Below are positions 7,523 through 15,266 of a DNA stretch of 28,681 nt, piece by piece. Origin of the DNA: SIG588 sp045599305 (GTDB lineage: Bacteria > Bacillota > Clostridia > Oscillospirales > Acutalibacteraceae); the NCBI GenBank assembly GCA_045599305.1, contig JAZRVU010000088.1:1-28681 (forward strand), read 5' to 3'. Numbering within the stretch: the first letter of the stretch is position 1; every line of letters starts with the position of its first letter. The notes under the pieces are model-generated. The model ran no database searches. It was not told the origin of the DNA and was given only the letters and a program-made list of their open reading frames with translations. The position numbers and the translations under genes were made by a program.

Positions 7523-10522
7523 ATGCTGCAATTAAAACAGATCACCAAAGTCTATCCCGCGGGCGGCGACAACGTGCGCGCCCTGCGGGGGATCGACCTG
7601 CAGTTCCGCGAGAGCGAGTTCGTCTCCATCCTCGGCCCGTCCGGCTGCGGCAAGACGACCATGCTCAACATAATCGGCGGACTCGACCACTACACCAGCG
7701 GCGACCTCATCATCAACGGCCGCTCCACCAAGGATTTCAAAGACCGTGACTGGGATGCCTACCGCAACCACTCCATCGGCTTCGTCTTCCAGAGCTATAA
7801 CCTCATCCCGCACCAGACGGTGCTGCAGAATGTGGAACTGGCGCTGACCCTTTCGGGCGTCTCCAAGGCGGAGCGGCGCCGCCGTGCGCGGCAGGCGCTG
7901 GCCGATGTGGGGCTCTCCTCCCAGCTGCACAAGCGCCCCGGCGAGATGTCCGGCGGTCAGATGCAGCGGGTGGCCATCGCCCGTGCCATCGTGAATGATC
8001 CCGATATCGTGCTGGCCGACGAGCCCACCGGCGCACTGGATACCGAGACCAGCGTGCAGGTCATGGAGATCTTAAAAGAGATCTCGAAGGATCGACTGGT
8101 CATCATGGTCACCCACAACCCCGACCTTGCCGAGCGGTACTCCACCCGCATCATCCGTATGCTGGACGGCGAGATCACCGGCGATTCCATGCCCCTCACC
8201 GAGGAGGAACAGACTGCACCGCCAAAGGTCACCACGGCGACCGGCAAACGCAAGCTGCCGTCGATGTCCTTCGCCACGTCATTCGGGCTGTCCCTCAAAA
8301 ACCTGTTCACCAAAAAGGGGCGTACCACCCTCACCGCCTTTGCCGGCAGTATCGGCATCATCGGCATCGCGCTGATCTCCGCCGTGTCGCAGGGCACCAC
8401 CAACTATATCGACACCGTGCAGGAGGAGACCCTCTCATCCTATCCGCTCACGCTGGCGGCACAGCACGTGGATATCGGCAGTCTGCTCGCCACCTTCATG
8501 GAGAGCGCCAAGTCCACCGGCGACCACGAGCGGGACGCGGTGTATCAAAAGGCGATGATCTATAACCTCATCAATTCGCTCAACTCGCTGGAGGAGAGCA
8601 AGAACGATCTGGCCTCTTTCAAAAAGTATCTGGAGGAGCGGCTTGCGGATGAGGAGGACGCCTCCGGCCTGCGTGACGCGCTCAACGGCGTGCAGTATGC
8701 CTATGATCTCGACCTGCTCATCTACACCGAAAATGTGGACGGGACGGTGCAGATCTCCGATACCGCGAGCCTGATGCGGGAGATGATCGCCGATTACATG
8801 GGCATGAATTTCGCGGCCGGTGCGGAAGGCACCGCCACCTCTTCGCCGATGTCTTCGCTGATGGGCTCCGGCAATGCCGGCGGCAGCAGCCTGTGGCAGG
8901 AGATGCTGCCGGGTCTTGCGGGCGAGCCGATCAATGATCTGCTCAAGAACCAGTACGACGTGGTATACGGCCGCTGGCCGGAGGCCTATGACGAGATCGT
9001 GTTGGTGCTGGATGAAAACAACGAACTCGACGATATGTCGCTTTACGCGCTGGGGCTCATCCCGAAGTCGGAGATCGACGCCATCATGGAGGCGTCTGTC
9101 AACAAGACCACGCTGGATGTCAACGCCAAAAAGTGGAGTTATGAGGAGATCTGCGGCAAGACCTTCCGCACGGTGCAGAACGCCGATTGCTTCGTGAAGG
9201 ACGATCAGACCGGCATCTACACCGACCTGCGGGAGATCGAGGCCGGTCTGCGCTACCTCTATGACCGCGGGCTGTCGCTCAAGGTGACCGGTGTCATCCG
9301 CCCCAACGAGGACGCGCTGGCCGCCATGCTTTCGGGCTCGATCGGCTACACCCACGCGCTGACCGAGCACATCATCACCAAGGCGCACGATTCCGCCGCG
9401 GTGCAGGCACAGAAGGCCGATACTGCCGTGGATGTGTTCACCGGCCTGCCTTTCCGCGCGGGTGAGGGGACGCTCACCGCCGAGGACAAGGCGGCCGCTT
9501 TCAGGGCGCGGGCGGAGCAGATGACGGCGGCCGAAAAGGCGGCGGCCTATGTGGCCATCGCCAGCATCCCGCCCAAGGAGCAGCTCGACGCCGCCGTGGC
9601 GCAGACGCTGGGCAGCATGACCCGTGCCGATATGGAGGCCGCCCTGCTCGGCTCGCTGACAGCGCAGATGGGCGTGGATGCGGCCACGGTGCAGGAGTAT
9701 CTTGCCGGTATGAGCGATGAAGAGATGGCCGGCCTGATGGAAAAGGGCGTGCGTGAAAAGGTGACCGCCGAATTTGCCGCCGGTGTGCAGGCACAACTGG
9801 CCGCCATGAGCGAGGCGCAGCTGGCCGGTGCGCTGGATATGGCGCTGCCGACGTACACGGCGGAACAGGCGGCGGCTTATTATGATACCGTGCTGGAGTT
9901 TTCCGATGCCACCTATGAGGAAAATCTGCAAAAACTGGGGTGTGTGGAGTTGAGTGACCCCGCCACCATCAGTCTGTTTGCCTCCTCTTTCGATAACAAG
10001 GATATCATCGAAGAGGCCATTGCCGCCTATAACGACGGGGTGGAGGAGCTTTCGCGCATCGCCTATACCGACTATGTGGGGATCATGATGTCCTCCGTTA
10101 CCACCATCATCGACGCCATCACCTATGTGCTCATCGCCTTTGTGGCCATTTCGCTGGTGGTCTCGGCCATCATGATCGGGGTCATCACCCTCATCTCGGT
10201 GCAGGAGCGCACCAAGGAGATCGGTATTCTCCGCGCCATCGGTGCCTCCAAGAAGAACGTCTCCAGTATGTTCAACGCCGAGACCGTCATCATCGGCTTT
10301 GCCGCGGGGGCGCTGGGTGTCGTGGTGACCTATCTGCTGTGTATCCCCATCAATCTGCTGCTGCATCATCTGACCGGCATCGGCAACCTCAACGCCGTGC
10401 TGGCGCCGGAGGTCGCGGTGGCGCTTATCCTCATCAGCGTGCTGCTCACGCTGGTTGCGGGCATCATCCCCTCCCGCAGTGCCGCCAAGAAAGACCCCGT
10501 GGTGGCTCTGCGCACCGAATAA
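7523..10522 (+). CDS. Fused ABC transporter ATPase/FtsX-like permease with a long extracellular domain
   Basis: The ATG at 7523 is chosen because AGAAAGGAT precedes it and the ABC domain starts at once; the frame is also open upstream. The product has 999 residues. The ATPase has GPSGCGKTT (38-46), Q-loop Q90, signature MSGGQ (142-146), Walker B IVLADEP (162-168) and H-loop H198, typical of the LolD/MacB/FtsE class. After a linker, TM1 lies near 268-290. An extracellular domain of about 570 residues follows, then three TM helices (862-885, 908-932, 950-975) with the ERTKEIGILRAIGASKKNV loop of FtsX/MacB permeases. Such type VII systems usually act mechanically on periplasmic or cell-wall partners, or in antimicrobial peptide resistance, rather than as channels. 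The substrate is unknown. Residues 650-792 hold an unusual helical repeat series. It is monocistronic. Confidence 0.92.
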   Translation: MLQLKQITKVYPAGGDNVRALRGIDLQFRESEFVSILGPSGCGKTTMLNIIGGLDHYTSGDLIINGRSTKDFKDRDWDAYRNHSIGFVFQSYNLIPHQTVLQNVELALTLSGVSKAERRRRARQALADVGLSSQLHKRPGEMSGGQMQRVAIARAIVNDPDIVLADEPTGALDTETSVQVMEILKEISKDRLVIMVTHNPDLAERYSTRIIRMLDGEITGDSMPLTEEEQTAPPKVTTATGKRKLPSMSFATSFGLSLKNLFTKKGRTTLTAFAGSIGIIGIALISAVSQGTTNYIDTVQEETLSSYPLTLAAQHVDIGSLLATFMESAKSTGDHERDAVYQKAMIYNLINSLNSLEESKNDLASFKKYLEERLADEEDASGLRDALNGVQYAYDLDLLIYTENVDGTVQISDTASLMREMIADYMGMNFAAGAEGTATSSPMSSLMGSGNAGGSSLWQEMLPGLAGEPINDLLKNQYDVVYGRWPEAYDEIVLVLDENNELDDMSLYALGLIPKSEIDAIMEASVNKTTLDVNAKKWSYEEICGKTFRTVQNADCFVKDDQTGIYTDLREIEAGLRYLYDRGLSLKVTGVIRPNEDALAAMLSGSIGYTHALTEHIITKAHDSAAVQAQKADTAVDVFTGLPFRAGEGTLTAEDKAAAFRARAEQMTAAEKAAAYVAIASIPPKEQLDAAVAQTLGSMTRADMEAALLGSLTAQMGVDAATVQEYLAGMSDEEMAGLMEKGVREKVTAEFAAGVQAQLAAMSEAQLAGALDMALPTYTAEQAAAYYDTVLEFSDATYEENLQKLGCVELSDPATISLFASSFDNKDIIEEAIAAYNDGVEELSRIAYTDYVGIMMSSVTTIIDAITYVLIAFVAISLVVSAIMIGVITLISVQERTKEIGILRAIGASKKNVSSMFNAETVIIGFAAGALGVVVTYLLCIPINLLLHHLTGIGNLNAVLAPEVAVALILISVLLTLVAGIIPSRSAAKKDPVVALRTE

Positions 10523-10530
10523 GGAACACG

Positions 10531-10570
10531 AAAAAAGCACCGCGGCCGTTTCGGCCGCGGTGCTTTTACG
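10531..10570. terminator. Bidirectional terminator between the ABC and O-antigen-ligase genes
   Basis: A perfect 13-bp stem (10536-10548 with 10552-10564, AGCACCGCGGCCG) has a TTT loop. It is flanked by an A-run on the left and a T-run on the right, so it can end transcripts from both convergent genes. Confidence 0.92.
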
Positions 10571-10580
10571 CTTTTTAATA

Positions 10581-11909
10581 TTATTTGCGCTGGGTCTGCC
10601 GGCCGTGTTCCCACAGACGGGCGGGGGCAAGCGCCTCGCCCAGCGGGACGGTCAGGCGGCCGAGATGGATGGCCGAGGCGGCGTCGGTCAGCGCCAGGAT
10701 CAGCGCGAAGACGCCCATCAGCTTCGGGAACGAGAAGCCGTATTCCACCATCACGTTGGTGCCGAAGCCGAGGATAAAGGCGATCAGGGTGGTGCCCATC
10801 CACCGGCTCTCCCGGCGGGAGGCGAGATTAAAGGCGGTGTGTACCGTGCGAAAGCCCAGAAACAGCATGAGGCACAGCCCCACGATGCCGCCCTCCACCA
10901 GCACCTGCAGCACCAGATTGTGCGCATGGGGGGCGTTGATGCCGTTGGCCTCCATCACGCTCCAGGTGTACTGGATGCCGCTGCCGTAGCCGAACAGGGG
11001 ACGTTTGGCGATCAGCCCCAGGCAGATCTGCCACACGTGCAGCCGCTCCAGACTGGAGGCATCCAGCCGCCCCACCGACATCAGGCGGTTCCACACCGTG
11101 TCGGGGATGAGCAGCAGTGCCGAAAACAGCGAGAGCAGGATGGTGACGATGCTGTGCAGATTGGTGATGATGAGCACCAGCGCCACCACCAGCAGGGCGA
11201 GATAAGTCCCGCGGGAGAAGGTGAACGCCGCACAGCCGATGGCCGCCAGCAGGCAGAAGCGGCAGAGCGTGCAGCGCCGCTTATCGCTGCCGTGGAAGGC
11301 GTAATAGGCCACGAAGGGGACGGCCATCACGAGATATTGCCCCAGAATGTTGGGGTTGCTGAAGGTGGAGGACACCCGCGTGCCCACCACGTCGAGATTG
11401 ATCTCCATGGGGAAGAAGGAGTAGACGAAGCGGTCGACCGGCTCCCACAGCTGCAGGGGCGTATCGGCGCCGATAAAACGCAGGAAATACTGCACACAGC
11501 CGATCAGTCCCACCACGCCCGTCACGAGCGCCAGCGCATACAGGGTCGTGTCCAGACGGGTGCGGTCGGTCACCACCGTGGCCAGTGCCAGATAGGCGCA
11601 GTACATGGTGACCCACAACAGCAGGGACTCGCCGCTTGGCAGCGGTGTTTCGGAGAAGAGGACGGTGACCGCCTGATAAATGATGTAGACGAGCAGTGCC
11701 TTGCCCGCGGCTCCTACCGAAACGGTGCGCCCCTCCCGCACGGCGGCACGCCACGCCAGCACGACTGCCGCCATTGCCAGCACGGGGGCGAGAAACTCCG
11801 AAAAGAGGGGGATGCACAAAACGGGCAGCATGGCCTGCAGCCACGGCTGCGCCAGCGTATTTTTGATCTGCTGTTTTGCCTTTGTAAGCGTCATATGCCC
11901 GCCCCCCAT
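10581..11909 (-). CDS. O-antigen ligase/Wzy-family polysaccharide polymerase membrane protein
   Basis: A 442-residue, strongly hydrophobic protein with about ten or more membrane helices. The Wzy_C/O-antigen ligase hallmarks are SSTFSNPNILGQYLV, the FTFSRGTYLAL helix, then a large loop with RLHVWQICLGLI, KRPLFGYGSG and HAHNLVLQVLVEGG. Members join or polymerise lipid-linked glycans at the outer face of the membrane. In a Gram-positive host, teichuronic acid, capsule or exopolysaccharide assembly is more plausible than LPS. A second ATG at 11894 (five codons in), preceded by a G-rich GGGGGGCGGG, may be the true start; the first ATG lacks a clear ribosome site. No glycosyltransferase, flippase or other capsule gene is adjacent, so it is an orphan. 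Its own promoter is at 11930-11958. Confidence 0.87.
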   Translation of the reverse strand: MGGGHMTLTKAKQQIKNTLAQPWLQAMLPVLCIPLFSEFLAPVLAMAAVVLAWRAAVREGRTVSVGAAGKALLVYIIYQAVTVLFSETPLPSGESLLLWVTMYCAYLALATVVTDRTRLDTTLYALALVTGVVGLIGCVQYFLRFIGADTPLQLWEPVDRFVYSFFPMEINLDVVGTRVSSTFSNPNILGQYLVMAVPFVAYYAFHGSDKRRCTLCRFCLLAAIGCAAFTFSRGTYLALLVVALVLIITNLHSIVTILLSLFSALLLIPDTVWNRLMSVGRLDASSLERLHVWQICLGLIAKRPLFGYGSGIQYTWSVMEANGINAPHAHNLVLQVLVEGGIVGLCLMLFLGFRTVHTAFNLASRRESRWMGTTLIAFILGFGTNVMVEYGFSFPKLMGVFALILALTDAASAIHLGRLTVPLGEALAPARLWEHGRQTQRK

Positions 11910-11929
11910 CGTCAGATTTTTCCGTATGC

Positions 11930-11958
11930 ACTATATCATGTTTCCCCCTGGTTTGCAA
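11930..11958 (-). promoter_or_regulatory. Promoter of the O-antigen-ligase-family gene
   Basis: On the minus strand, -35 TTGCAA (11953-11958), a 17-bp spacer and -10 TATAGT (11930-11935). Predicted initiation near 11923 leaves a leader of about 15 nt to the first ATG or 30 nt to the second, which favours the second start. Confidence 0.68.
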
Positions 11959-11964
11959 CAAAGG

Positions 11965-11978
11965 TTACAAAACTGTAA
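11965..11978. promoter_or_regulatory. Small inverted repeat in the divergent region upstream of apbE and the ligase gene
   Basis: TTACA-AAAC-TGTAA is a perfect 5-bp-arm inverted repeat. It sits just upstream of the -35 of the minus-strand promoter and about 38 bp upstream of the apbE -35. It resembles an operator half-site pair, but short repeats in AT-rich DNA also arise by chance. Confidence 0.35.
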
Positions 11979-12015
11979 TCATTTTTATTATATCTAAAGG
12001 GGGGCACAGGATACC

Positions 12016-12044
12016 TTGACAAAGGAAAAATCCTATGATACAGT
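12016..12044 (+). promoter_or_regulatory. Promoter of apbE
   Basis: Perfect -35 TTGACA (12016-12021), 17-bp spacer and -10 TACAGT (12039-12044, 4 of 6 matches). Initiation near 12051 gives a leader of about 28 nt. Confidence 0.7.
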
Positions 12045-12078
12045 TACAGATAACGAATGAGCGAAAGCGGGGGCGAAA

Positions 12079-13065
12079 ATGAGAGATCAAAAGCGGAACA
12101 AACGCCGCCGTGTGAGTGGTTTGGCGGTGCTGGCCGCCGGTGTATTGCTGCTGGCAGGATGCGCCGCACAGCCGCTTTCACGAAGCGGCATCGCGATGGA
12201 CACCACCGTGCGGGTGACGCTCTATGACGGGCAGAGCGCGGCGGCGCTCGATGCCTGTTTCGATACCATAAAAAGATATGAAGCGCTCTTCAGCCGCACC
12301 GATCCCGACAGCGAGATCGCGGCGCTCAATGCGGCGGGCGGCAGGGAGACCCCGCTTTCGCCCGAAACGCGGGAACTGCTGGAGCAGAGCCTGTATTACG
12401 GAGAACTGAGCGGCGGGGCGCTGGACGTCACCATCGCCCCGGCGAGCAGCCTGTGGGATTTTTCCGCCGCCGTGCTGCCGGATGCGGCGGCACTGGCCGA
12501 GGCGGTCACCCGGGTGGACTACCGGCAGCTGACCGTGACCGAAACGGGTGCGTGTCTGCCCGCGGGGGCGGCGGTGGATGTGGGCGCCGTGGCCAAGGGC
12601 TACACGGCGGACGCGCTCGCCGCACAGCTGCGGGCGGCGGGCGTGACGGGCGCCCTCATCGACCTGGGCGGCAACATCTATGCGCTGGGCGGCAAGGGGA
12701 AGGAGCCCTTCACCGTGGGCATCCGCGACCCGCAGGATGCCGAGGCGCTCGCCGCCGTGGTGCGGGTGCGTGACCGCTCGGTGGTCACCTCCGGCATCTA
12801 CGAGCGGGGCTTCACACAGGACGGTGTGCGCTATCACCACCTGCTCGACCCCGCCACCGGCCGGCCGGTGCAGAACGGACTGGCGTCAGTCACCATCGTG
12901 TCGGAACGATCGGTCACGGGGGACGCGCTCTCCACCGCCTGTTTTGTGATGGGACTCGAGCGCGGCATGGCACTGGTGGAGAGTCTGGACGGCGTGGAGG
13001 CGCTGTTCATCGGCACCGACGGCACGCTGCACCCCTCGTCGGGGCTGGAATTCGAGGAAAGATGA
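12079..13065 (+). CDS. apbE: Lipoprotein FAD:protein FMN transferase ApbE
   Basis: A 328-residue protein with an N-terminal basic stretch, a hydrophobic helix and the lipobox LLAGC (Cys28), so it should be a lipoprotein on the outer face of the membrane. ApbE landmarks appear in order: GIAMDTTVRV, SGGALDVTIAP, AVDVGAVAKGYTAD, LIDLGGNIYALGG, TSGIYERGF, HHLLDPATGRP and GDALSTACFVMG; the last includes the Mg-binding Asp/Thr region. The enzyme moves FMN from FAD onto a Thr or Ser of extracytoplasmic flavoproteins such as RnfG/RnfD or FMN_bind electron-transfer proteins. No such target is encoded in this window, so its partner lies elsewhere. The gene is monocistronic with its own promoter and a shared terminator. 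The AGCGGGGGCG ribosome site is moderate. Confidence 0.95.
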   Translation: MRDQKRNKRRRVSGLAVLAAGVLLLAGCAAQPLSRSGIAMDTTVRVTLYDGQSAAALDACFDTIKRYEALFSRTDPDSEIAALNAAGGRETPLSPETRELLEQSLYYGELSGGALDVTIAPASSLWDFSAAVLPDAAALAEAVTRVDYRQLTVTETGACLPAGAAVDVGAVAKGYTADALAAQLRAAGVTGALIDLGGNIYALGGKGKEPFTVGIRDPQDAEALAAVVRVRDRSVVTSGIYERGFTQDGVRYHHLLDPATGRPVQNGLASVTIVSERSVTGDALSTACFVMGLERGMALVESLDGVEALFIGTDGTLHPSSGLEFEER

Positions 13066-13069
13066 CATC

Positions 13070-13105
13070 AAAAAAGGCCTTCGCCGCATGGGCGCAGGCC
13101 TTTTG
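13070..13105. terminator. Bidirectional terminator between apbE and tex
   Basis: Arms AAAAGGCCT (13072-13080) and AGGCCTTTT (13096-13104) pair perfectly, and an inner CGCC/GGCG stem extends the hairpin. An A-run on the left and T-run on the right make it work for both convergent transcripts. Confidence 0.9.
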
Positions 13106-13109
13106 ACAT

Positions 13110-15254
13110 TCAGATGTTTTTCATCGTCAGGGAAATGCGCTGCTTTTTGAGATCGACGCCCAGCACCTTGACGGTCACCACGTCTCCGACCGAGAGCACC
13201 TCGGAGGGATGGCGGATGAACTTGCTGCCGATCTGCGAGATGTGCAGCAGGCCGTCTTGATGCACGCCGATATCCACGAACGCGCCGAAGTCGATGACAT
13301 TGCGCACGGTGCCTTTGAGCACCATGCCCTCTTTCAGGTCTTTCATATCCATCACATCGGTGCGCAAAAGCGGCGGCGGTAGTTCGTCACGCGGGTCGCG
13401 GCCCGGCTTTTGCAGTTCCTTGGGGATATCCCACAGGGTGGGTACGCCCACCTCCAGTTCTTCTGCCAGCGCGGGCAGGGCGTCCTGTGCCGCGGTCAGC
13501 GCCGCGGTGCGTCCGGCGGCAAGGTCGGCCGCCGACACACCGAAATGGGTGAGCAGGCGGCGGGCGGCGGGATAGGACTCGGGGTGCACGGCGGTGTTGT
13601 CCAGCGGCTCCCTGCCGCCGGGTACCCGCAAAAAGCCCGCGCACTGTTCAAAGGCCTTGGGCCCCAGTTTGGGCACCTTTTTCAGTTGGGCGCGGCTTTC
13701 AAAACTGCCGTTTTCCTCCCGCCATGCCACGATGTTGGCGCTCACCGCGGCGGAGAGCCCCGCGATGTGGGAGAGCAGGGAGGGGGAGGCGGTGTTCAGG
13801 TCGGCGCCCACGCTGTTCACGCAGTCCTCCACCACGCCGTCCAGCGTTTCCTCCAGCCGCTTTTGCGGCATATCATGCTGATACTGCCCCACGCCGATGG
13901 CTTTGGGCTCGATCTTCACCAATTCGGCCAGCGGGTCCTGCAGGCGGCGGGCAATGGACACCGCGCTGCGCAGGGTGAGGTCGAATTCCGGCATCTCCTC
14001 GGCGGCCAGCTTGGAGGCGGAATAGACCGACGCGCCCGCCTCGCTGACCACCATGTAGGCCGCGCGGCCGGGCAGATCGGCCAGCACCCCGGCGGTGAAG
14101 ATCTCGGTCTCCTTGGAGGCGGTGCCGTTGCCGATGGCGATGATCTCGACCCCGTAGCGCTCGATCATGCGGCGCAGCGTGGCACGCGCCTGCTCCTTCT
14201 GCGCCTCACTGTGGGTGAGATACAGCACAGAGGTATCCAGCACCTTGCCGGTTTTGTCCACCACCGCCAGTTTGCAGCCGGTGCGGTAGCCGGGGTCCAG
14301 CCCGATGGCCACCTTGCCCTTTACCGGCGGCTGCAGCAGCAACTGCCGCAGATTGGTGCCGAACAGTTTGATGGCGGCTTCGGCGGCGGTCTCGGTCAGT
14401 TCACGGCGGATCTCCCGCTCGATGGAGGGGAAGATGAGGCGGGCGTAGGCGTCCTCGCAGGCGGCACGCACCGCCTCGCCGCAGGGGGTGGCGGCACTGA
14501 CGAAAAGCGAGCAGACCGAGCGCAGGCAGCGCTCGTCGTCGGTGACGACCGACACCTTCAGGAATTCTTCCTTTTCGCCGCGATCCAGTGCCAGCACCCG
14601 GTGCCCGGCGATCTTGGACACCGGCTCGGTGAAGTGGTAGTAATTTTCGTAAACGCTTTCCTTTTTCTCGTCGGTCGCCTCGGCGGTCACCGCGCCGTAC
14701 AGGCGGGTGAGGTTGCGCACCCGACGGCGCACATCGGCGTTATCCGAAACGGCTTCGGCCAGAATATCGCCCGCGCCGGCCACCGCGTCTTCGGCAGTCC
14801 CTACCCCCTTTTCGGGGTCGATAAAGGGGAGCGCCAGCTCCTGCGGCGTGGCGGTGCCGGCCTGCCCGGCCAGAATGGCGTCGGCCAGCGGCTGCAGCCC
14901 CTTTTCCTTGGCCACCGAGGCACGGGTGCGCCGCTTGGGACGGAACGGGCGGTAGATATCCTCGATCTCGGTGAGAATGGCGGCTTTGTCCAGCGCGGCG
15001 GCGATCTCGTCGGTCAGTTGTCCCTGCTCGGCGATCAGGGTGCGCACCTCTTCGCGGCGGGTGTCCAGATTGCGCAGATAGGTGAGCCGGTCGGCGATGC
15101 GGCGGATCTTCTGATCGTCCATGGTGCCGTGCAGTTCCTTGCGGTAGCGGGCGATGAAGGGGATGGTGTTCCCCTCGTCCAGCAGCCCGATGATGTTTTT
15201 GACATACTCCTCGCGGGCGTCACATTCCGCCGCGATGATTTTTACGTGATCCAT
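13110..15254 (-). CDS. tex: Tex family RNA-binding transcription accessory protein
   Basis: The 714-residue product has the standard Tex layout: an N-terminal helical region (DEGNTIPFIARYRKELHG), EDIYRPFRPKRRTRA, a YqgF/RNase H-like domain (VAIGLDPGYRTGCKLAVVD, about 315), a helix-hairpin-helix part (SVGADLNTASPSLLSHIAGL, KKVPKLGPKAFEQCAGFLR) and a C-terminal S1 domain (GMVLKGTVRNVIDFGAFVDI, about 644-712). Tex proteins bind nucleic acids and associate with the transcription and translation machinery in the cytoplasm. The ATG follows AGAAAGGATACC. It lies only 12 nt after the stop codon of the Tet(M)-like GTPase gene and has no promoter of its own, so the two form an operon. It ends at the bidirectional hairpin at 13070-13105. 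Confidence 0.96.
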   Translation of the reverse strand: MDHVKIIAAECDAREEYVKNIIGLLDEGNTIPFIARYRKELHGTMDDQKIRRIADRLTYLRNLDTRREEVRTLIAEQGQLTDEIAAALDKAAILTEIEDIYRPFRPKRRTRASVAKEKGLQPLADAILAGQAGTATPQELALPFIDPEKGVGTAEDAVAGAGDILAEAVSDNADVRRRVRNLTRLYGAVTAEATDEKKESVYENYYHFTEPVSKIAGHRVLALDRGEKEEFLKVSVVTDDERCLRSVCSLFVSAATPCGEAVRAACEDAYARLIFPSIEREIRRELTETAAEAAIKLFGTNLRQLLLQPPVKGKVAIGLDPGYRTGCKLAVVDKTGKVLDTSVLYLTHSEAQKEQARATLRRMIERYGVEIIAIGNGTASKETEIFTAGVLADLPGRAAYMVVSEAGASVYSASKLAAEEMPEFDLTLRSAVSIARRLQDPLAELVKIEPKAIGVGQYQHDMPQKRLEETLDGVVEDCVNSVGADLNTASPSLLSHIAGLSAAVSANIVAWREENGSFESRAQLKKVPKLGPKAFEQCAGFLRVPGGREPLDNTAVHPESYPAARRLLTHFGVSAADLAAGRTAALTAAQDALPALAEELEVGVPTLWDIPKELQKPGRDPRDELPPPLLRTDVMDMKDLKEGMVLKGTVRNVIDFGAFVDIGVHQDGLLHISQIGSKFIRHPSEVLSVGDVVTVKVLGVDLKKQRISLTMKNI

Positions 15255-15266
15255 ATGGTATCCTTT

